Positions 17,202-26,407 of a DNA stretch of 64,000 bases are shown one piece after another. The notes under the pieces were generated by a model that was given only the letters and a program-made list of their open reading frames with translations, had not been told where the DNA came from and ran no database searches. A program made the translations under genes and the position numbers. Position 1 is the stretch's first letter. Each line of letters starts with the position of its first letter. Origin of the DNA: DASQPR01 sp963797675 (GTDB lineage Bacteria; Actinomycetota; Actinomycetes; Mycobacteriales; Micromonosporaceae); the NCBI GenBank assembly GCA_963797675.1, contig CAWCQQ010000013.1, positions 124,001 through 188,000 of the forward strand, written 5' to 3'.

Positions 17202-18590
17202 TCAGATCAGCTCGGGCGGCTCGTTTCCGGCCGCCACGATCGCCCGCCGGATCGGCACCGCAGCCAGTGCGAAGAACCCGACCACGAAGAAGATCAGCAG
17301 CGAAATGATGGCGATCCGGTAGCTGCCGGTCAGCTGGAACGCCAGCCCGAACAGCAACGGCCCCAGCCAGGTCGTACCGTCCTGGGAGATCTCATAGATG
17401 CCGAAGTACTCGGCCTCCTGCCCGGCCGGGATCAGCTGGCTGAACACCGACCGACTCAACGCCTGGCTGCCGCCGAGCACGATCCCGATCAGTACGCCGA
17501 GCAGCATGAAGTACAGCGGCTTGCCGGCCGGCAGGAAGAATGCGATCGCGACGGCGACCGTCCACAGCGCCAGGCTCGCCAGGATCGTCTTGCGGGCGCC
17601 GTACGTGCGGGCCAGCCGGCCCAGCAGCAGCGCACCACCGAACGCCACGAACTGGACCAGCAGAATCGTCTCCACCTGGACGTTCTGCGACAGGTGCAGC
17701 TCCTTGTCGGCGTACACGCTGGCCATCGTGATGACCGTCTGGATGCCGTCGTTGTAGATCAGATAGGCGCCCAGGAACGCGAGCGTCAACGGGAACGCCC
17801 GCATCTTTCGCAGCGTGTGCCCGAGCTGCTTGAACCCGTCGGTCAGCACCGACCCGGACGCCTCGCCGGCCACCGCCGGACGGTTCTGCAGCCGGAGCAG
17901 CGGAATCGTCGTGAACGCCGCCCACCAGATGCCGGCCGAGACGAGGCTGTAGCGGGCCACCTCACCCTTCGACATACCGAGCTGGGCATCGAAGGTCAGC
18001 ATGATGAGGTTGATCAGCAGCAGCACGCCGCCACCGATATAGCCGATGCCCCAGCCGATCGTCGACACCCGGTCACGCTCGTCCGGCGTCGCGATCTGCG
18101 GCAGGAACGAGTTGTAGATGACCGAACTTGCACCGAGCGCCACGTTCGCGACCAGGAACAGACCGGCGCCCAGCAGGAAGCGGTCACCGGTGAGGAACAG
18201 GAAGCAGATCGTCGCCGCGGAACCGATGTAGGCGAACATGGCCAGCAGCTGCTTCTTGTGCGACGACCGGTCGGCGATCGCGCCGACCACCGGCAACACG
18301 AACACCTGCAGAATGACCGCGAGCGACACCGTGTAGGCGAACACCGAACCGGACGCGATCGGGACACCGAGCACGTGCACCCGGCCGTGGGCATCCGCCG
18401 CGTTGTCGGCGATGTCGCCGAGGTACGGGCCGAGGAACACGGTCACGACCGTGGTCGCGAACGCCGAGTTCGCCCAGTCGTAGAAGTACCAACCGACGCG
18501 TTCCCGCTTGGTGCTGCCGGGAGCGCCTGGTTCGGCGGTCATCGTGTCGACGGCCACGTGATCTGCTCTCACTCGAGTCGGCTTCGACAT
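17202..18590 (-). CDS. MFS transporter, UMF1 (Atg22-like) family
   Basis: An integral membrane protein of about 462 residues with twelve predicted helices. It opens with the UMF1 hallmark GWYFYDWANSAFATTVVTVF, followed by VVGAIADRSSHKKQLL (the MFS loop 2-3 signature) and a later GIVLGGSQALSRSVFSQLIP followed by EYFGIYEISQDGTTWLGP, both typical of UMF1. The family is related to the yeast vacuolar amino-acid exporter Atg22; bacterial substrates are unknown. Starts at 18602 (GTG), 18590 (ATG) and 18542 (ATG) are possible, none with a strong ribosome-binding site. Confidence 0.85.
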   Translation of the reverse strand: MSKPTRVRADHVAVDTMTAEPGAPGSTKRERVGWYFYDWANSAFATTVVTVFLGPYLGDIADNAADAHGRVHVLGVPIASGSVFAYTVSLAVILQVFVLPVVGAIADRSSHKKQLLAMFAYIGSAATICFLFLTGDRFLLGAGLFLVANVALGASSVIYNSFLPQIATPDERDRVSTIGWGIGYIGGGVLLLINLIMLTFDAQLGMSKGEVARYSLVSAGIWWAAFTTIPLLRLQNRPAVAGEASGSVLTDGFKQLGHTLRKMRAFPLTLAFLGAYLIYNDGIQTVITMASVYADKELHLSQNVQVETILLVQFVAFGGALLLGRLARTYGARKTILASLALWTVAVAIAFFLPAGKPLYFMLLGVLIGIVLGGSQALSRSVFSQLIPAGQEAEYFGIYEISQDGTTWLGPLLFGLAFQLTGSYRIAIISLLIFFVVGFFALAAVPIRRAIVAAGNEPPELI

Positions 18591-18835
18591 GCGGACTCGC
18601 ACATCGATGTGTGATCGGTCATGATGCCATCTACGCGGCCATCCGGTAAGCCCTCATCGTCACCGTGATCGCGGATGCACTACACCAAAAAGTGTGTACG
18701 GAAATCAACCGAGCCGACGCTTTACATTGGGCCACCCTACGAGAGACCGTGGACACCACAGGTTTGTGCCATCTCACGGGACGTTAACAAAGTGCCGCCG
18801 TGATATGACGCGACCGGGCACATGGAGGTGCGCGG

Positions 18836-19390
18836 ATGACGATCCCGCGGTACGTGGTCGCGACGGCCGCTGAAGCAACGCGCATCCTGCATCGCCTCAG
18901 CCGAACCGGATGGCACCCGCGCGCCGGCTTCGGCGTGCCCCCGATGGGCAGCCCGGTCGCCACCCATCTCGTTCTCTACGGCCGGGTCGCGACGCTGTCC
19001 GCCTCGGCCGCCGCGACCACCGCCGCCGGACGCGGCGTCGGCATCGTCGCGATCGCCGACGGAGCCACCCCGCCGGGCCGCGCCCTGCTGACCGCACTGG
19101 AAACGCTCGGGCCGGTGTTCCGGACCGAATTCGGTCACGAGAACTCGATCGACATGTCGCCCATCATCGAACGGCTCAGCGACGGCCAGGTCCTCGCCAA
19201 CCTGCTGCCGGAGCAGCGCGCCCTGCTGGGCCGGCTGGCCAACGGCGAAACGATCGCGACCGCGGCCGCCGCCGAATACCTGTCCCTGCGTACCGCGAAC
19301 CGGCGCATCGCACAGGCCCGCAGCCAGCTCGGCGTCCGGACCACCCGGGAGGCGGTCCTGGTCTTCCTGCAGCAGCGCCGCCCGGCCTGA
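18836..19390 (+). CDS. LuxR-type HTH DNA-binding protein
   Basis: A 184-residue protein. The C-terminal third (LLPEQRALLGRLANGETIAT, then AAAEYLSLRTANRRIAQARS and a QLGVRTTREAVL segment) matches a LuxR/GerE helix-turn-helix. The N-terminal part (about 1-115) has alternating hydrophobic strands and helices (LVLYGRVATLSASAAATTAA, GIVAIADGATPPGRALL) and no receiver-domain aspartate pattern I can recognise, so the input domain is unknown. A strong ribosome-binding site (GGAGGTG) sits 6 nt before the ATG. It stands alone, divergent from the UMF1 transporter. Confidence 0.72.
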   Translation: MTIPRYVVATAAEATRILHRLSRTGWHPRAGFGVPPMGSPVATHLVLYGRVATLSASAAATTAAGRGVGIVAIADGATPPGRALLTALETLGPVFRTEFGHENSIDMSPIIERLSDGQVLANLLPEQRALLGRLANGETIATAAAAEYLSLRTANRRIAQARSQLGVRTTREAVLVFLQQRRPA

Positions 19391-19407
19391 CTCCTGGCCG
19401 TGGCCCT

Positions 19408-19884
19408 CTAGTCGTGCCGGTGGCCGCGGATCCAGTCGATGCCGATGTTCACACCGAGCAGGGCCGCACCAGGGACCAGCAGCCACAACGGCCACGGATA
19501 GACCCAGTGCGCGGTCACGCCGACGATCAACCAGACCGCGATGTTGATCGCCATGATCGCGCCCCAGATGGTCCACAGAATCATCATCGCCAACGGCATC
19601 CGGTGCCCGCGGGCATCGGCGGGCGGATTGATTCGCGCCGCGGACTTCGCCGTCGGAATCGCCAGCACGCCATCCGGACGGGCGCGCGGCAGATCGAAGA
19701 GCAGGGCATTCAGGTCCGCGTACGTCACCGACCGGTACGCGGTGGCCACCCGCTCGTCGTACTCGGGCAGGCTGAGCCGGCCGGCATCGAGCGCCTCGCG
19801 AAGCAGATCGACGACCTGATTCCGATCGGAGTCCGCCGCCCGCATCGTCTCGTCGCCGTGTCCGACCCGATCATCTGAACCCAT
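19408..19884 (-). CDS. DUF1707 domain protein with two C-terminal membrane helices
   Basis: A 158-residue protein. The N-terminal DUF1707 domain reads RAADSDRNQVVDLLREALDA followed by GRLSLPEYDERVATAYRSVT, the consensus of this actinobacterial short domain. It is followed by a linker and a 2TM module (MILWTIWGAIMAINIAVWLI; YPWPLWLLVPGAALLGVNIG) ending in a charged tail. DUF1707 proteins are widespread and functionally obscure. The internal ATG at 19845 coincides with the usual family start and may be the true one. Confidence 0.83.
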   Translation of the reverse strand: MGSDDRVGHGDETMRAADSDRNQVVDLLREALDAGRLSLPEYDERVATAYRSVTYADLNALLFDLPRARPDGVLAIPTAKSAARINPPADARGHRMPLAMMILWTIWGAIMAINIAVWLIVGVTAHWVYPWPLWLLVPGAALLGVNIGIDWIRGHRHD

Positions 19885-19920
19885 CCGTAGAGAATTACCG
19901 TTTTCGTCCCCGAGGGCAAG

Positions 19921-20697
19921 TTATTCCCGGCCGGTCACAGCCACCCGATGCGTACGCGCGGCCGTGACCGGACGGGCCGGATCGACCCACCGCGGCAGCC
20001 GCGGCTCATCCGCACGCAACGGCCGCAGGGCCAGCACGATCTCGTCCATGATCCGGTCCGTCGCCACCCGGATCGACCGCGCGCCCTGATCACCGCCGAC
20101 CGTGAACGCCGGCCCGAAATGCACCCGGACCACCGGCCGGTGCAGCAACGCCCACACGATCCGGCCGGTCGACTTCTTCGGCGCGCCCCACGGCAGCACG
20201 GTATGCGCACCCCACTGCGCCACCGGCACGACCGGCACACCAGTGGCGACCGCCAGCCGCGCGAGACCGGTCTTGCCGCGCTCCGGCCACATCCCCGGAT
20301 CGAGCGTGATCCGCCCCTCCGGATAGGCGAGCACCACCGACCGCTCCGCGAGCGCCGCCTCCGCCGACCCGAGCGCAGCGGTCACCGTGGCCTGCCGCCG
20401 ATCCACCCGGATATGACCGGCCGCCCTCATCAACACACCGATCACCGGCGCCCGAAACAGGCCGCCGGTCGCCATGATCCGGGGCGCCAGGCCGACCTTC
20501 GCACATGCCGCGGACAGCACGAACGGGTCGAACGACCCGATGTGATTCGCGGCCAGGATCAGCGGCCCGGCCCGGAGCGCGGGCGGCACCTCACCGGTGA
20601 CGCGCAGCCGGCAGAACGGGCCGACCACGAGACTGGAAATGCCGAGAGTCCCGCGCCAGAGCCAAGGAACCCGCCAAGGCTCCGGCGATGCGTCCAC
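19921..20697 (-). CDS. 1-acyl-sn-glycerol-3-phosphate acyltransferase (PlsC-like)
   Basis: A 258-residue glycerolipid acyltransferase. The catalytic NHxxxxD motif is NHIGSFD, followed by the block MATGGLFRAPVIGVLMRAAG, then VVLAYPEGRITLDPG (the EGxR/S-type substrate site) and VPVVPVAQWGAHTVLP. It would acylate lysophosphatidic acid or a related lipid at the membrane, using acyl-CoA or acyl-ACP. The hydrophobic N-terminal segment (LGISSLVVGPFCRL) could anchor it. It lies 5 nt downstream of a hypothetical gene on the same strand, so the two are probably co-transcribed. Confidence 0.88.
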   Translation of the reverse strand: MDASPEPWRVPWLWRGTLGISSLVVGPFCRLRVTGEVPPALRAGPLILAANHIGSFDPFVLSAACAKVGLAPRIMATGGLFRAPVIGVLMRAAGHIRVDRRQATVTAALGSAEAALAERSVVLAYPEGRITLDPGMWPERGKTGLARLAVATGVPVVPVAQWGAHTVLPWGAPKKSTGRIVWALLHRPVVRVHFGPAFTVGGDQGARSIRVATDRIMDEIVLALRPLRADEPRLPRWVDPARPVTAARTHRVAVTGRE

Positions 20698-20702
20698 GAG
20701 GG

Positions 20703-21431
20703 TCAGCGCGGCGTCGGCAGATCGGCGAGACGAGCCTCGATCTCCACCAACTCGGCCCGCAGCCGGTCCGCGTGCGCCTGCGTTTCCTGACGTTCGGCGT
20801 CGACGATCTGCTCGACCGCCTCGTGTACGCCCGGGACGTCGAGCAGCGCGACGAATCGCAGGGCCTCGGCCGCCTTGATCACATAGGGCTTGGCCAGTGC
20901 TTTCGTGCCCTGCTGCGCGCCGATCATCCAGTCGCCGTCGGTGTAGGACAGCGTGACGGTCAACGTGGCCGGCGCCTTCACCTTCGCTACCCGTGGCGCG
21001 GCGGCCTTGCGGGCCGGCTTCGCGTCGGGTTCGCCGGCGGGTACGGCATCCGCGGTGGACGTGGTCATTGAGGGAACCTCCTGGCGTGGCGGTGGCACCG
21101 CGGTCACTGATTCATAGGGGATCTCGGTCGTCGCCGGGGGAGCGGCCGGCTCCGCTTCGACAACGGCCGGCACGGCCTTCGGCTTCGGTGGCGACTTCGG
21201 CGGAATGGCCAGATCGATCGGGGAGAACGGCAGCTCATCGCGGCCGAACCGGACCACGACCCACTCGTCGACCGGCGGGTCGATCAACTCGACGACCTGA
21301 CCGATCTGCCCGGCGATCTGGCCGGCCGCCTCGGTGAACACAACCCTGGGTTTACGGCCGGCAGCGAGCGTCGTGCGGATCGAGGCCAGATCCGCCGTCG
21401 ACAGCCCGCGGGCCGCGGTCTTGGCAACCAT
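20703..21431 (-). CDS. Conserved hypothetical protein with Pro/Ala linker and coiled coil
   Basis: A 242-residue protein I do not recognise by function. Residues 1-75 form a compact region (LSTADLASIRTTLAAGRKPR, then IGQVVELIDPPVDEWVVVRF). A Pro/Ala/Lys-rich linker follows, then LTVTLSYTDGDWMIGAQQG and a C-terminal coiled coil (AVEQIVDAERQETQAHADRL, AELVEIEARLADL). The basic, Ala/Lys/Pro-rich middle (ARKAAAPRVAKVKAPA) resembles a DNA- or RNA-binding linker, but that is only a compositional resemblance. I chose the ATG at 21431 because upstream in-frame sequence lacks coding character. It probably forms an operon with the PlsC gene. Confidence 0.7.
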   Translation of the reverse strand: MVAKTAARGLSTADLASIRTTLAAGRKPRVVFTEAAGQIAGQIGQVVELIDPPVDEWVVVRFGRDELPFSPIDLAIPPKSPPKPKAVPAVVEAEPAAPPATTEIPYESVTAVPPPRQEVPSMTTSTADAVPAGEPDAKPARKAAAPRVAKVKAPATLTVTLSYTDGDWMIGAQQGTKALAKPYVIKAAEALRFVALLDVPGVHEAVEQIVDAERQETQAHADRLRAELVEIEARLADLPTPR

Positions 21432-21582
21432 CGTCACGCTCCGGCTCTCATGTCGGTCCGGAGGCCGACCACTCAAGGTCAAGTGGTGCCATCCGAACAC
21501 CAGTTTCAATTATGCTCTTCATACCAGGTCACACTGACAGTCTGCAGTCAACACCCCGGCCTGTGACGCCGCGGCGTTTGAA

Positions 21583-22380
21583 TCAGGTTCGCGTGACGGG
21601 TTCCGCGGTCCGGCGCGCCACGAACACCGCCGTATCGACGCGTGGGCGCAGGATGCCGCCGCGGTCATCGACGACCGCCCGTACGCCGTCGAGGAGCGCA
21701 TGCAGCTGATCGCGTGGCAGCATCCGGTGCGGCGAGAATGTTGCCAGTAGCCGCAGGTACTCGTCGGTCGAATAGGACAGGATGCGCGAGAACTGCGCCA
21801 CCCGCGGATCGCTCCACAGCACCGACCCGGAGATCTCCGGATACGCGTACGGTGCCGTGGCGCGCGCGGGGGAGCGGAGATCGCTGATCAGCGCCGGTGC
21901 GATCGCGCGGTAGACACCGTCGAGTGCCCTCTCCAGATCCGGGTCCGCGAACTCGTAGTTGTGGCCGAACAATGCCAGTACGCCGCCGGTCGCGACGGTT
22001 TCGGCGGCGAGCCGTAACCGGACCGCCGGGTCGATCCAGTGCCACGCCTGCGCGCAGTAGAGCAGATCGACACCCTCGCCCGGTGGCGTCCACTCCTCGA
22101 ACGCGCCGACCACGACGTCGACCATCTCGTTGCCGGCGTTGCGTTGCGCCAGCACAGCGGCCATCTCGGGATCCGGTTCGATGCACGTGATCGGTACGCC
22201 CAGCGTCGCGAATGCCCTGGTGGCAAGGCCCGTGCCGGCACCGACCTCGACCATCTGGTGCGGCGGCGAGCCGGCGTAGCCGACCACGAACTCGACCAGC
22301 TCGGCCGGATAGTCGGCGCGTACGGCGTCGTACTCCTCGGCTACCTCGCCGAAGACGAGACGCTGCTCCCGTATCGTCAC
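21583..22380 (-). CDS. Class I SAM-dependent methyltransferase
   Basis: A 265-residue methyltransferase. Motif I is QMVEVGAGTGLATRAFATLG, followed by the acidic residue of motif II in ITCIEPDPEMAAVLAQR, then VDLLYCAQAWHWIDP (motif III/IV region with the HW pair common in the UbiE/Methyltransf_11 group) and VLALFGHNYEF. The N-terminal AEEYDAVRADYPAELV fits the same group. Substrate unknown. It lies in a run of minus-strand genes (21.6-27.8 kb) with no close coupling to its neighbours. Confidence 0.86.
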   Translation of the reverse strand: MTIREQRLVFGEVAEEYDAVRADYPAELVEFVVGYAGSPPHQMVEVGAGTGLATRAFATLGVPITCIEPDPEMAAVLAQRNAGNEMVDVVVGAFEEWTPPGEGVDLLYCAQAWHWIDPAVRLRLAAETVATGGVLALFGHNYEFADPDLERALDGVYRAIAPALISDLRSPARATAPYAYPEISGSVLWSDPRVAQFSRILSYSTDEYLRLLATFSPHRMLPRDQLHALLDGVRAVVDDRGGILRPRVDTAVFVARRTAEPVTRT

Positions 22381-22412
22381 GTGGCAGAGGCTACCGCAGA
22401 CGTCGGCCGGTG

Positions 22413-22949
22413 TTACAGGTCGGTGACCAGCCGCGCGTGCAGATGTTCGTCATACCGAACGCCGTCACCGTAGACGAACGACTGACGTAGCAGACCTTCG
22501 AGGGCGTACCCGGATCCGGTTGCGACGGCACACGATGCCGGGTTCGCGACCGCGTGCGCCAGCTCGATGCGTACCAGGTGAAGACTGTCGAAAGCCCACT
22601 GGGTCGCGGCCGTGACCGCCTCGCGGGCATATCCTCGCCCGCGCGCCCAGGGTGCGGTCCGGTAGCCGATCTCGGCATCGTGGTATTCGGCGTCGATGGA
22701 ATGCACCGACACGGTGCCCGCGTAGCGCCCGGATGCCGCGTCGACGACGGCGAACGACGCGTGCGAACCGTCGTTCCAGTCCGCGTTGTCGAGACCCCAG
22801 GCGGCCGCCGATGCGAGATCATCGATGTAATGGCCGGCGTTCCGTCCTGGATTCCATCGCCGCGTCTCCTCGTCCAGCATCATCTCCAGGATGTCCGGGC
22901 CGTCGAGCGGATTGTGGCGACGCAGCAGCAGACGCGACGTTTCGATCAC
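22413..22949 (-). CDS. GNAT N-acetyltransferase, RimJ/RimL type
   Basis: A 178-residue GNAT of the ribosomal-protein-acetyltransferase-like group. It starts with the usual IETSRLLLRRHNPLDGPDIL, has DAEIGYRTAPWARGRGYARE, the acetyl-CoA loop, and RIELAHAVANPASCAVATGS followed by GYALEGLLRQSFVYGD, the classic RimJ ending. It would acetylate an amine of a small molecule or a protein N-terminus. It overlaps the ABC-F gene end by 4 nt (ATGA), so the two genes are translationally coupled. Confidence 0.85.
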   Translation of the reverse strand: MIETSRLLLRRHNPLDGPDILEMMLDEETRRWNPGRNAGHYIDDLASAAAWGLDNADWNDGSHASFAVVDAASGRYAGTVSVHSIDAEYHDAEIGYRTAPWARGRGYAREAVTAATQWAFDSLHLVRIELAHAVANPASCAVATGSGYALEGLLRQSFVYGDGVRYDEHLHARLVTDL

Positions 22950-24536
22950 GACGCCAGCATCGCATGCACGCGGCGGTCGACCAGACGCCCGGCGTCGACG
23001 TCGAGGTGGCGGTCACAGCCGATCGCCGCCGGAAGGTAGGCGTCATGCGAAACCACGATCAAAGCGCCCTGGTACGCGCGGAGCGCCTCCTCGACCACGT
23101 CCAGCGCGTCGAAGTCGAGGTAGTTCGTCGGCTCGTCCAGCAGGATGACGTTCGCCGGACTATTGACGATCGTCGCGAGGAGCAGTCGCCGGATCTCACC
23201 GGCGGACAGCGTACGCAACGGCTGGCGCTGCAGGTCGTCGTCGAACAGGTACGCCCGCAAGAGCGCCTCGGCGTCGTCGATGTAGACCGGCACCCGGGAC
23301 CGGAAGAAGTCCCGGACCGACGTGCCCAGCCGAAGATCATCATGAGTCTGGGGGAGTAGTGCCACCACACCGTTCGCGGTCACCGTCCCGTCCGCCGGCG
23401 CGGTGAGACCGGCGAGCGTACGCAGCAGCGTCGACTTGCCGGTGCCGTTCGCGCCGGTCAGCAGAATTCGTTCGCCGGCGGCCACGGTGAGGTCGAGACC
23501 GTCGTCGAGCGTGCCGTATGCGAGCCGCAGGTTCTTCGCCGCCAGGACGGTTTCGCCGTCGCCCGGAGCGTTCGGAAACGCCAGTACCAGCGGCGCGCGC
23601 TGCTGCGGTTCGGCGATCCAGGTCGTGGCGAGCATCTGCCGCGTCAGCCGGCGTTCCCGGGCGATCGCCTTCGCCGCGACCTTCTTCGCGTACCGTCGGA
23701 TCCGATCGTTGCGGGTCGACAGCTCGACGCCGAGCGACTGGTTCTTCGTCCGCTCGATGTCCTCGGCCAGCCGTACGCGTGCCTTCTCCTGCGCCTCGAA
23801 CTCGAGGAGCCAACGCTGCCACCGGGCCTGCTTCTCGGCTCGGTATTCGGTGTAGCCGCCGGTGTAGTACTGCGGCTCGTCGTGGATACCGTCGATCTCG
23901 ACGATCCGGGTGGCGATCCGGTCGAGCAGTGCCCGGTCGTGGGTGACGACGACGACCGCACCGGCGAACCGGCCCAGATACGTTCCCAGCCAGTCGATCC
24001 CGGCCGCATCCAGGTGATTCGTCGGCTCGTCGAGCAGCAGCACGGTCGGCTCGTCCAGCAGCACCCGGGCCAGCATCAGGCGCGCCTGTTCGCCGCCGCT
24101 GAGCGTACCGAGACGGGCATCGTCGGGCAGTTGCGTGACACCGAGACGGTCACGGACCTCGTCCACCCGCGCCGCGTACGCCCAGCCGCCGAGCTGGGCG
24201 TACCGCTCGAGCAGGTCGACGTATCCGGGCACCATGATCCCGGATCGTGGCGATGCAGCGCCGCGAGTTCACCGGGGGCGTCGTCGAGGAAGCGGCGACC
24301 GTCGAGCCCGGGTCGGGCACCTGGCCGGCGAAGTAGCCCACCCGGGCATCCGGTGCGAGTTCGACGCTGCCGGCGACCGGTGGGATTTCGCCGGCGATGA
24401 TTTTCAGCAGCGTCGACTTGCCGGCACCGTTCGGCCCGACGAGGCCGACGCGATCGCTGCCGGAAACGGTGAAGGTGGCGTCGGCGAACAGCGACTCGTC
24501 GCCGTAGGACGCAGTGATGCCGAGGACTTTGAACAT
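22946..24536 (-). CDS. ABC-F family ATPase, frame broken near its first third
   Basis: A duplicated ATPase of the ABC-F type, which acts on ribosomes and includes antibiotic target-protection factors. The first domain has Walker A GPNGAGKST, signature LSGGEQARLMLARVLLDEP and EPTNHLD. After a charged linker rich in basic residues comes the second domain with GANGTGKST, LSAGEIRRLLL and EPTNYLD. The first about 75 residues and the rest lie in different frames; between about 24230 and 24310 the reading shifts at least twice, with one net surplus base. Repaired length is 529 residues, normal for ABC-F. No membrane segment is present, as expected. It is coupled to a RimJ-like GNAT gene. Confidence 0.85.
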
Positions 24537-24640
24537 GCGCGAACCAATCCGCTCGTACCGTCGGGGTCAGGATTTCCGGGTACGGGTCTCAGCGCATGAC
24601 GGCGACTATGCCGCGTGCGGTCACGGCGGCGTCCACTCAA

Positions 24641-25665
24641 TTATTCGGCGGCCCACGCTGCGAGCAGCGTCGCCAGACCTTCCAGGCGCCGCAACTCCGC
24701 GTCCCGGTCGGTTTCCCGGTTGTAGATCGACGCCTGAGTGTCGGCCCGGACCGCCTTGCCCAACACGTGCGGCGCGAACCATGAGTACTTCGCCGCGCCG
24801 TACGCGTGGATCGCGGCCCGCACGGCTGTGTCGGTGCCGCGCCATCCGCCGTCACGCAGGCCGCCGACGTATCCGTCGGTCACCGCGGCATCGATCTCCG
24901 GCAGCAGCGCCGCATCGATGAGGCCGTCGGTGACGGAGTCGACGATCAGGTTCGCCGCGTCCTCGCCGATGCCGCCGTCACCGGTGAACGACCAGTCCAG
25001 CAGCGTCGTGGCGGAGTCGGTCCCGATCAGGTTCATCGGCCAGACGTCCAGGTGGCACAGCGTGCGGGGAGCCGTCAACGCCCGGGCCAGGACATCGTCG
25101 CGGTGGTCCCACAGCCGGCGGAGATCGGCGCGCAGTGCGGCCGGCCAGAGCGGATGTGACCAGCCGTCGTCGCGGACGTTTGCGCCCGGGCCGGCGGTCA
25201 GATACTGCCGCAGCCAATCGCGCGACAACCATGCGATATCCGGTACGCGATCCACCCACCGCGCCTGCGCCGCACCGAGTTGGCGAGCGAAGACGCCGAA
25301 ACGCTCGGGCGACCAGGTGGTGGCCGCGACCCCGGCGACATCCGCCAGCCACAGCTTCGATCGAGCCGTTCGGACTGCTCGACCATCTCGATGAGTTCGG
25401 GAGCGGCGATGCCCCCGTCGCGGTACGCGTCCGCGGCAAGCCCGCTGCTGTACGCCAGGACCTCGCGTCGCCAGTAGTTCCAGTGCGTCGGATCGTTGCT
25501 CGTCTGCCACGGTGATGTCGTGCTCGGCTGCGGAGTCGGCGGGCGGGCGATCTTCAGGATCGACGAACCGTGCGTACCGGTGACCCGCCAGATGCCGCCG
25601 GTCGCCGCGTTGCCGGCGTTGTGCACCAACGGTTCGCGGGTGCCGCCGAGGACGGCCTCACTCAC
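24641..25665 (-). CDS. Aminoglycoside phosphotransferase-like kinase, frame broken once
   Basis: A protein-kinase-fold phosphotransferase (APH family). The N-terminal lobe, in one frame, contains ATGGIWRVTGTHGSSILKIA with the ATP lysine. The C-terminal lobe, in another frame from about 25375, contains the Brenner box TLCHLDVWPMNLIG (HxDxxxxN) and the metal aspartate TTLLDWSFTGDGGIGEDAAN. Both APH motifs are intact. Joined, the gene gives about 341 residues. The GTG start at 25665 overlaps the stop of the pterin dehydratase gene. The natural substrate is unknown; homology does not prove aminoglycoside resistance. Confidence 0.78.
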
Positions 25666-26316
25666 GCCCGATCCAGGTCGATACGCAGGCTTCGTTACCT
25701 TCGGCGTCGGCCAGCACCCACCAGGCCGGCGCATGCTCGATCGGTCACCAGGTGGCCACCGGCCGCGATCGCCGCAGCGATCCGCGCCTCGGCCTGGTCG
25801 TGCGGTACGGCGATATCGACGTGCACGCGGCTGCGCTGCGAAGCGCGGTGCGTCCATCTCCTGGAACCAGATCGACGGGCCGCGGGAGTACGCGTCGACC
25901 AGGTCTTCATCGCCCTCGTCCCGATATCCGAGGACGGCCTGCCAGAACGGTTGCACGTCCGCGGCGACGAGCCGGTCGATCGTGAGGTTGACCTGCTGGA
26001 CGGCGGACGGATCGGCGGGCACGTTCAGGTCCCGCGCCGCGGCCGAGATCTGCCGGGCGAGTGCGACGTCACGTTCGCTGAGGCCACCGACGCTGTGGGT
26101 CGACAGAGACACCGTCACGCCGCCGTAACGCAGGTCGACATCCGGATGATGATCCGCAGCGTCGGCGAGACGACCGATTACGTCGATCAATGCCACGCCG
26201 ACCGCGAACGATCCGGTGCGGAAATATGCGCACGCACCGTTGACGTACACCAGCGCCCGCCAGTCCTCAACGCCCTCGGCCTGATGGAACTCGCGCGCCG
26301 TGATCCGTTCGGTCAT
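25658..26316 (-). CDS. Pterin-4a-carbinolamine dehydratase-glyoxalase-like fusion, frame broken twice
   Basis: The N-terminal half is a PCD (4a-hydroxytetrahydrobiopterin dehydratase) domain: VEDWRALVYVNGACAYFRTG, IGRLADAADHHPDVDLRYGG (the [E/D]-x3-H-x2-H catalytic motif region) and VTVSLSTHSVGGLSERDVALA. The C-terminal half is a VOC/glyoxalase-like module (VQPFWQAVLGYRDEGDEDLV, SIWFQEMDAP, then in a second frame RSRVHVDIAVPHDQAEARI and in a third WWVLADAEGNEACVSTW). Removing two surplus bases gives about 218 residues. PCD domains recycle pterin cofactor, and this PCD-VOC architecture occurs in actinobacteria. A perfect palindrome lies just upstream. Confidence 0.75.
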
Positions 26317-26370
26317 GCCCTCAACGTACCGCCACGAGCCGATCCGGCCCTTCCCCACTCGCCGGTACTC

Positions 26371-26397
26371 TGACATTCGATAATGTACATTATGTCA
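26371..26397. promoter_or_regulatory. Perfect palindromic operator upstream of the PCD-glyoxalase gene
   Basis: A 14-bp perfect palindrome, ATAATGTACATTAT (26380-26393), is framed by outer arms TGACAT (26371-26376) and ATGTCA (26392-26397). It is strikingly AT-rich for this genome. On the minus strand a TTGACA hexamer (26398-26393) overlaps it, as expected for a repressor site covering the -35 of the gene starting at 26316. The binding protein is unknown and not obviously encoded nearby. Confidence 0.7.
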
Positions 26398-26407
26398 ATC
26401 TAGCGAG

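Noticed and set aside
18675..18700. ACAC-CAAAAA-GTGT inverted repeat upstream of the LuxR-type gene
   Set aside because: The arms are only four bases long and the loop is A-rich, so it is not distinguishable from chance.
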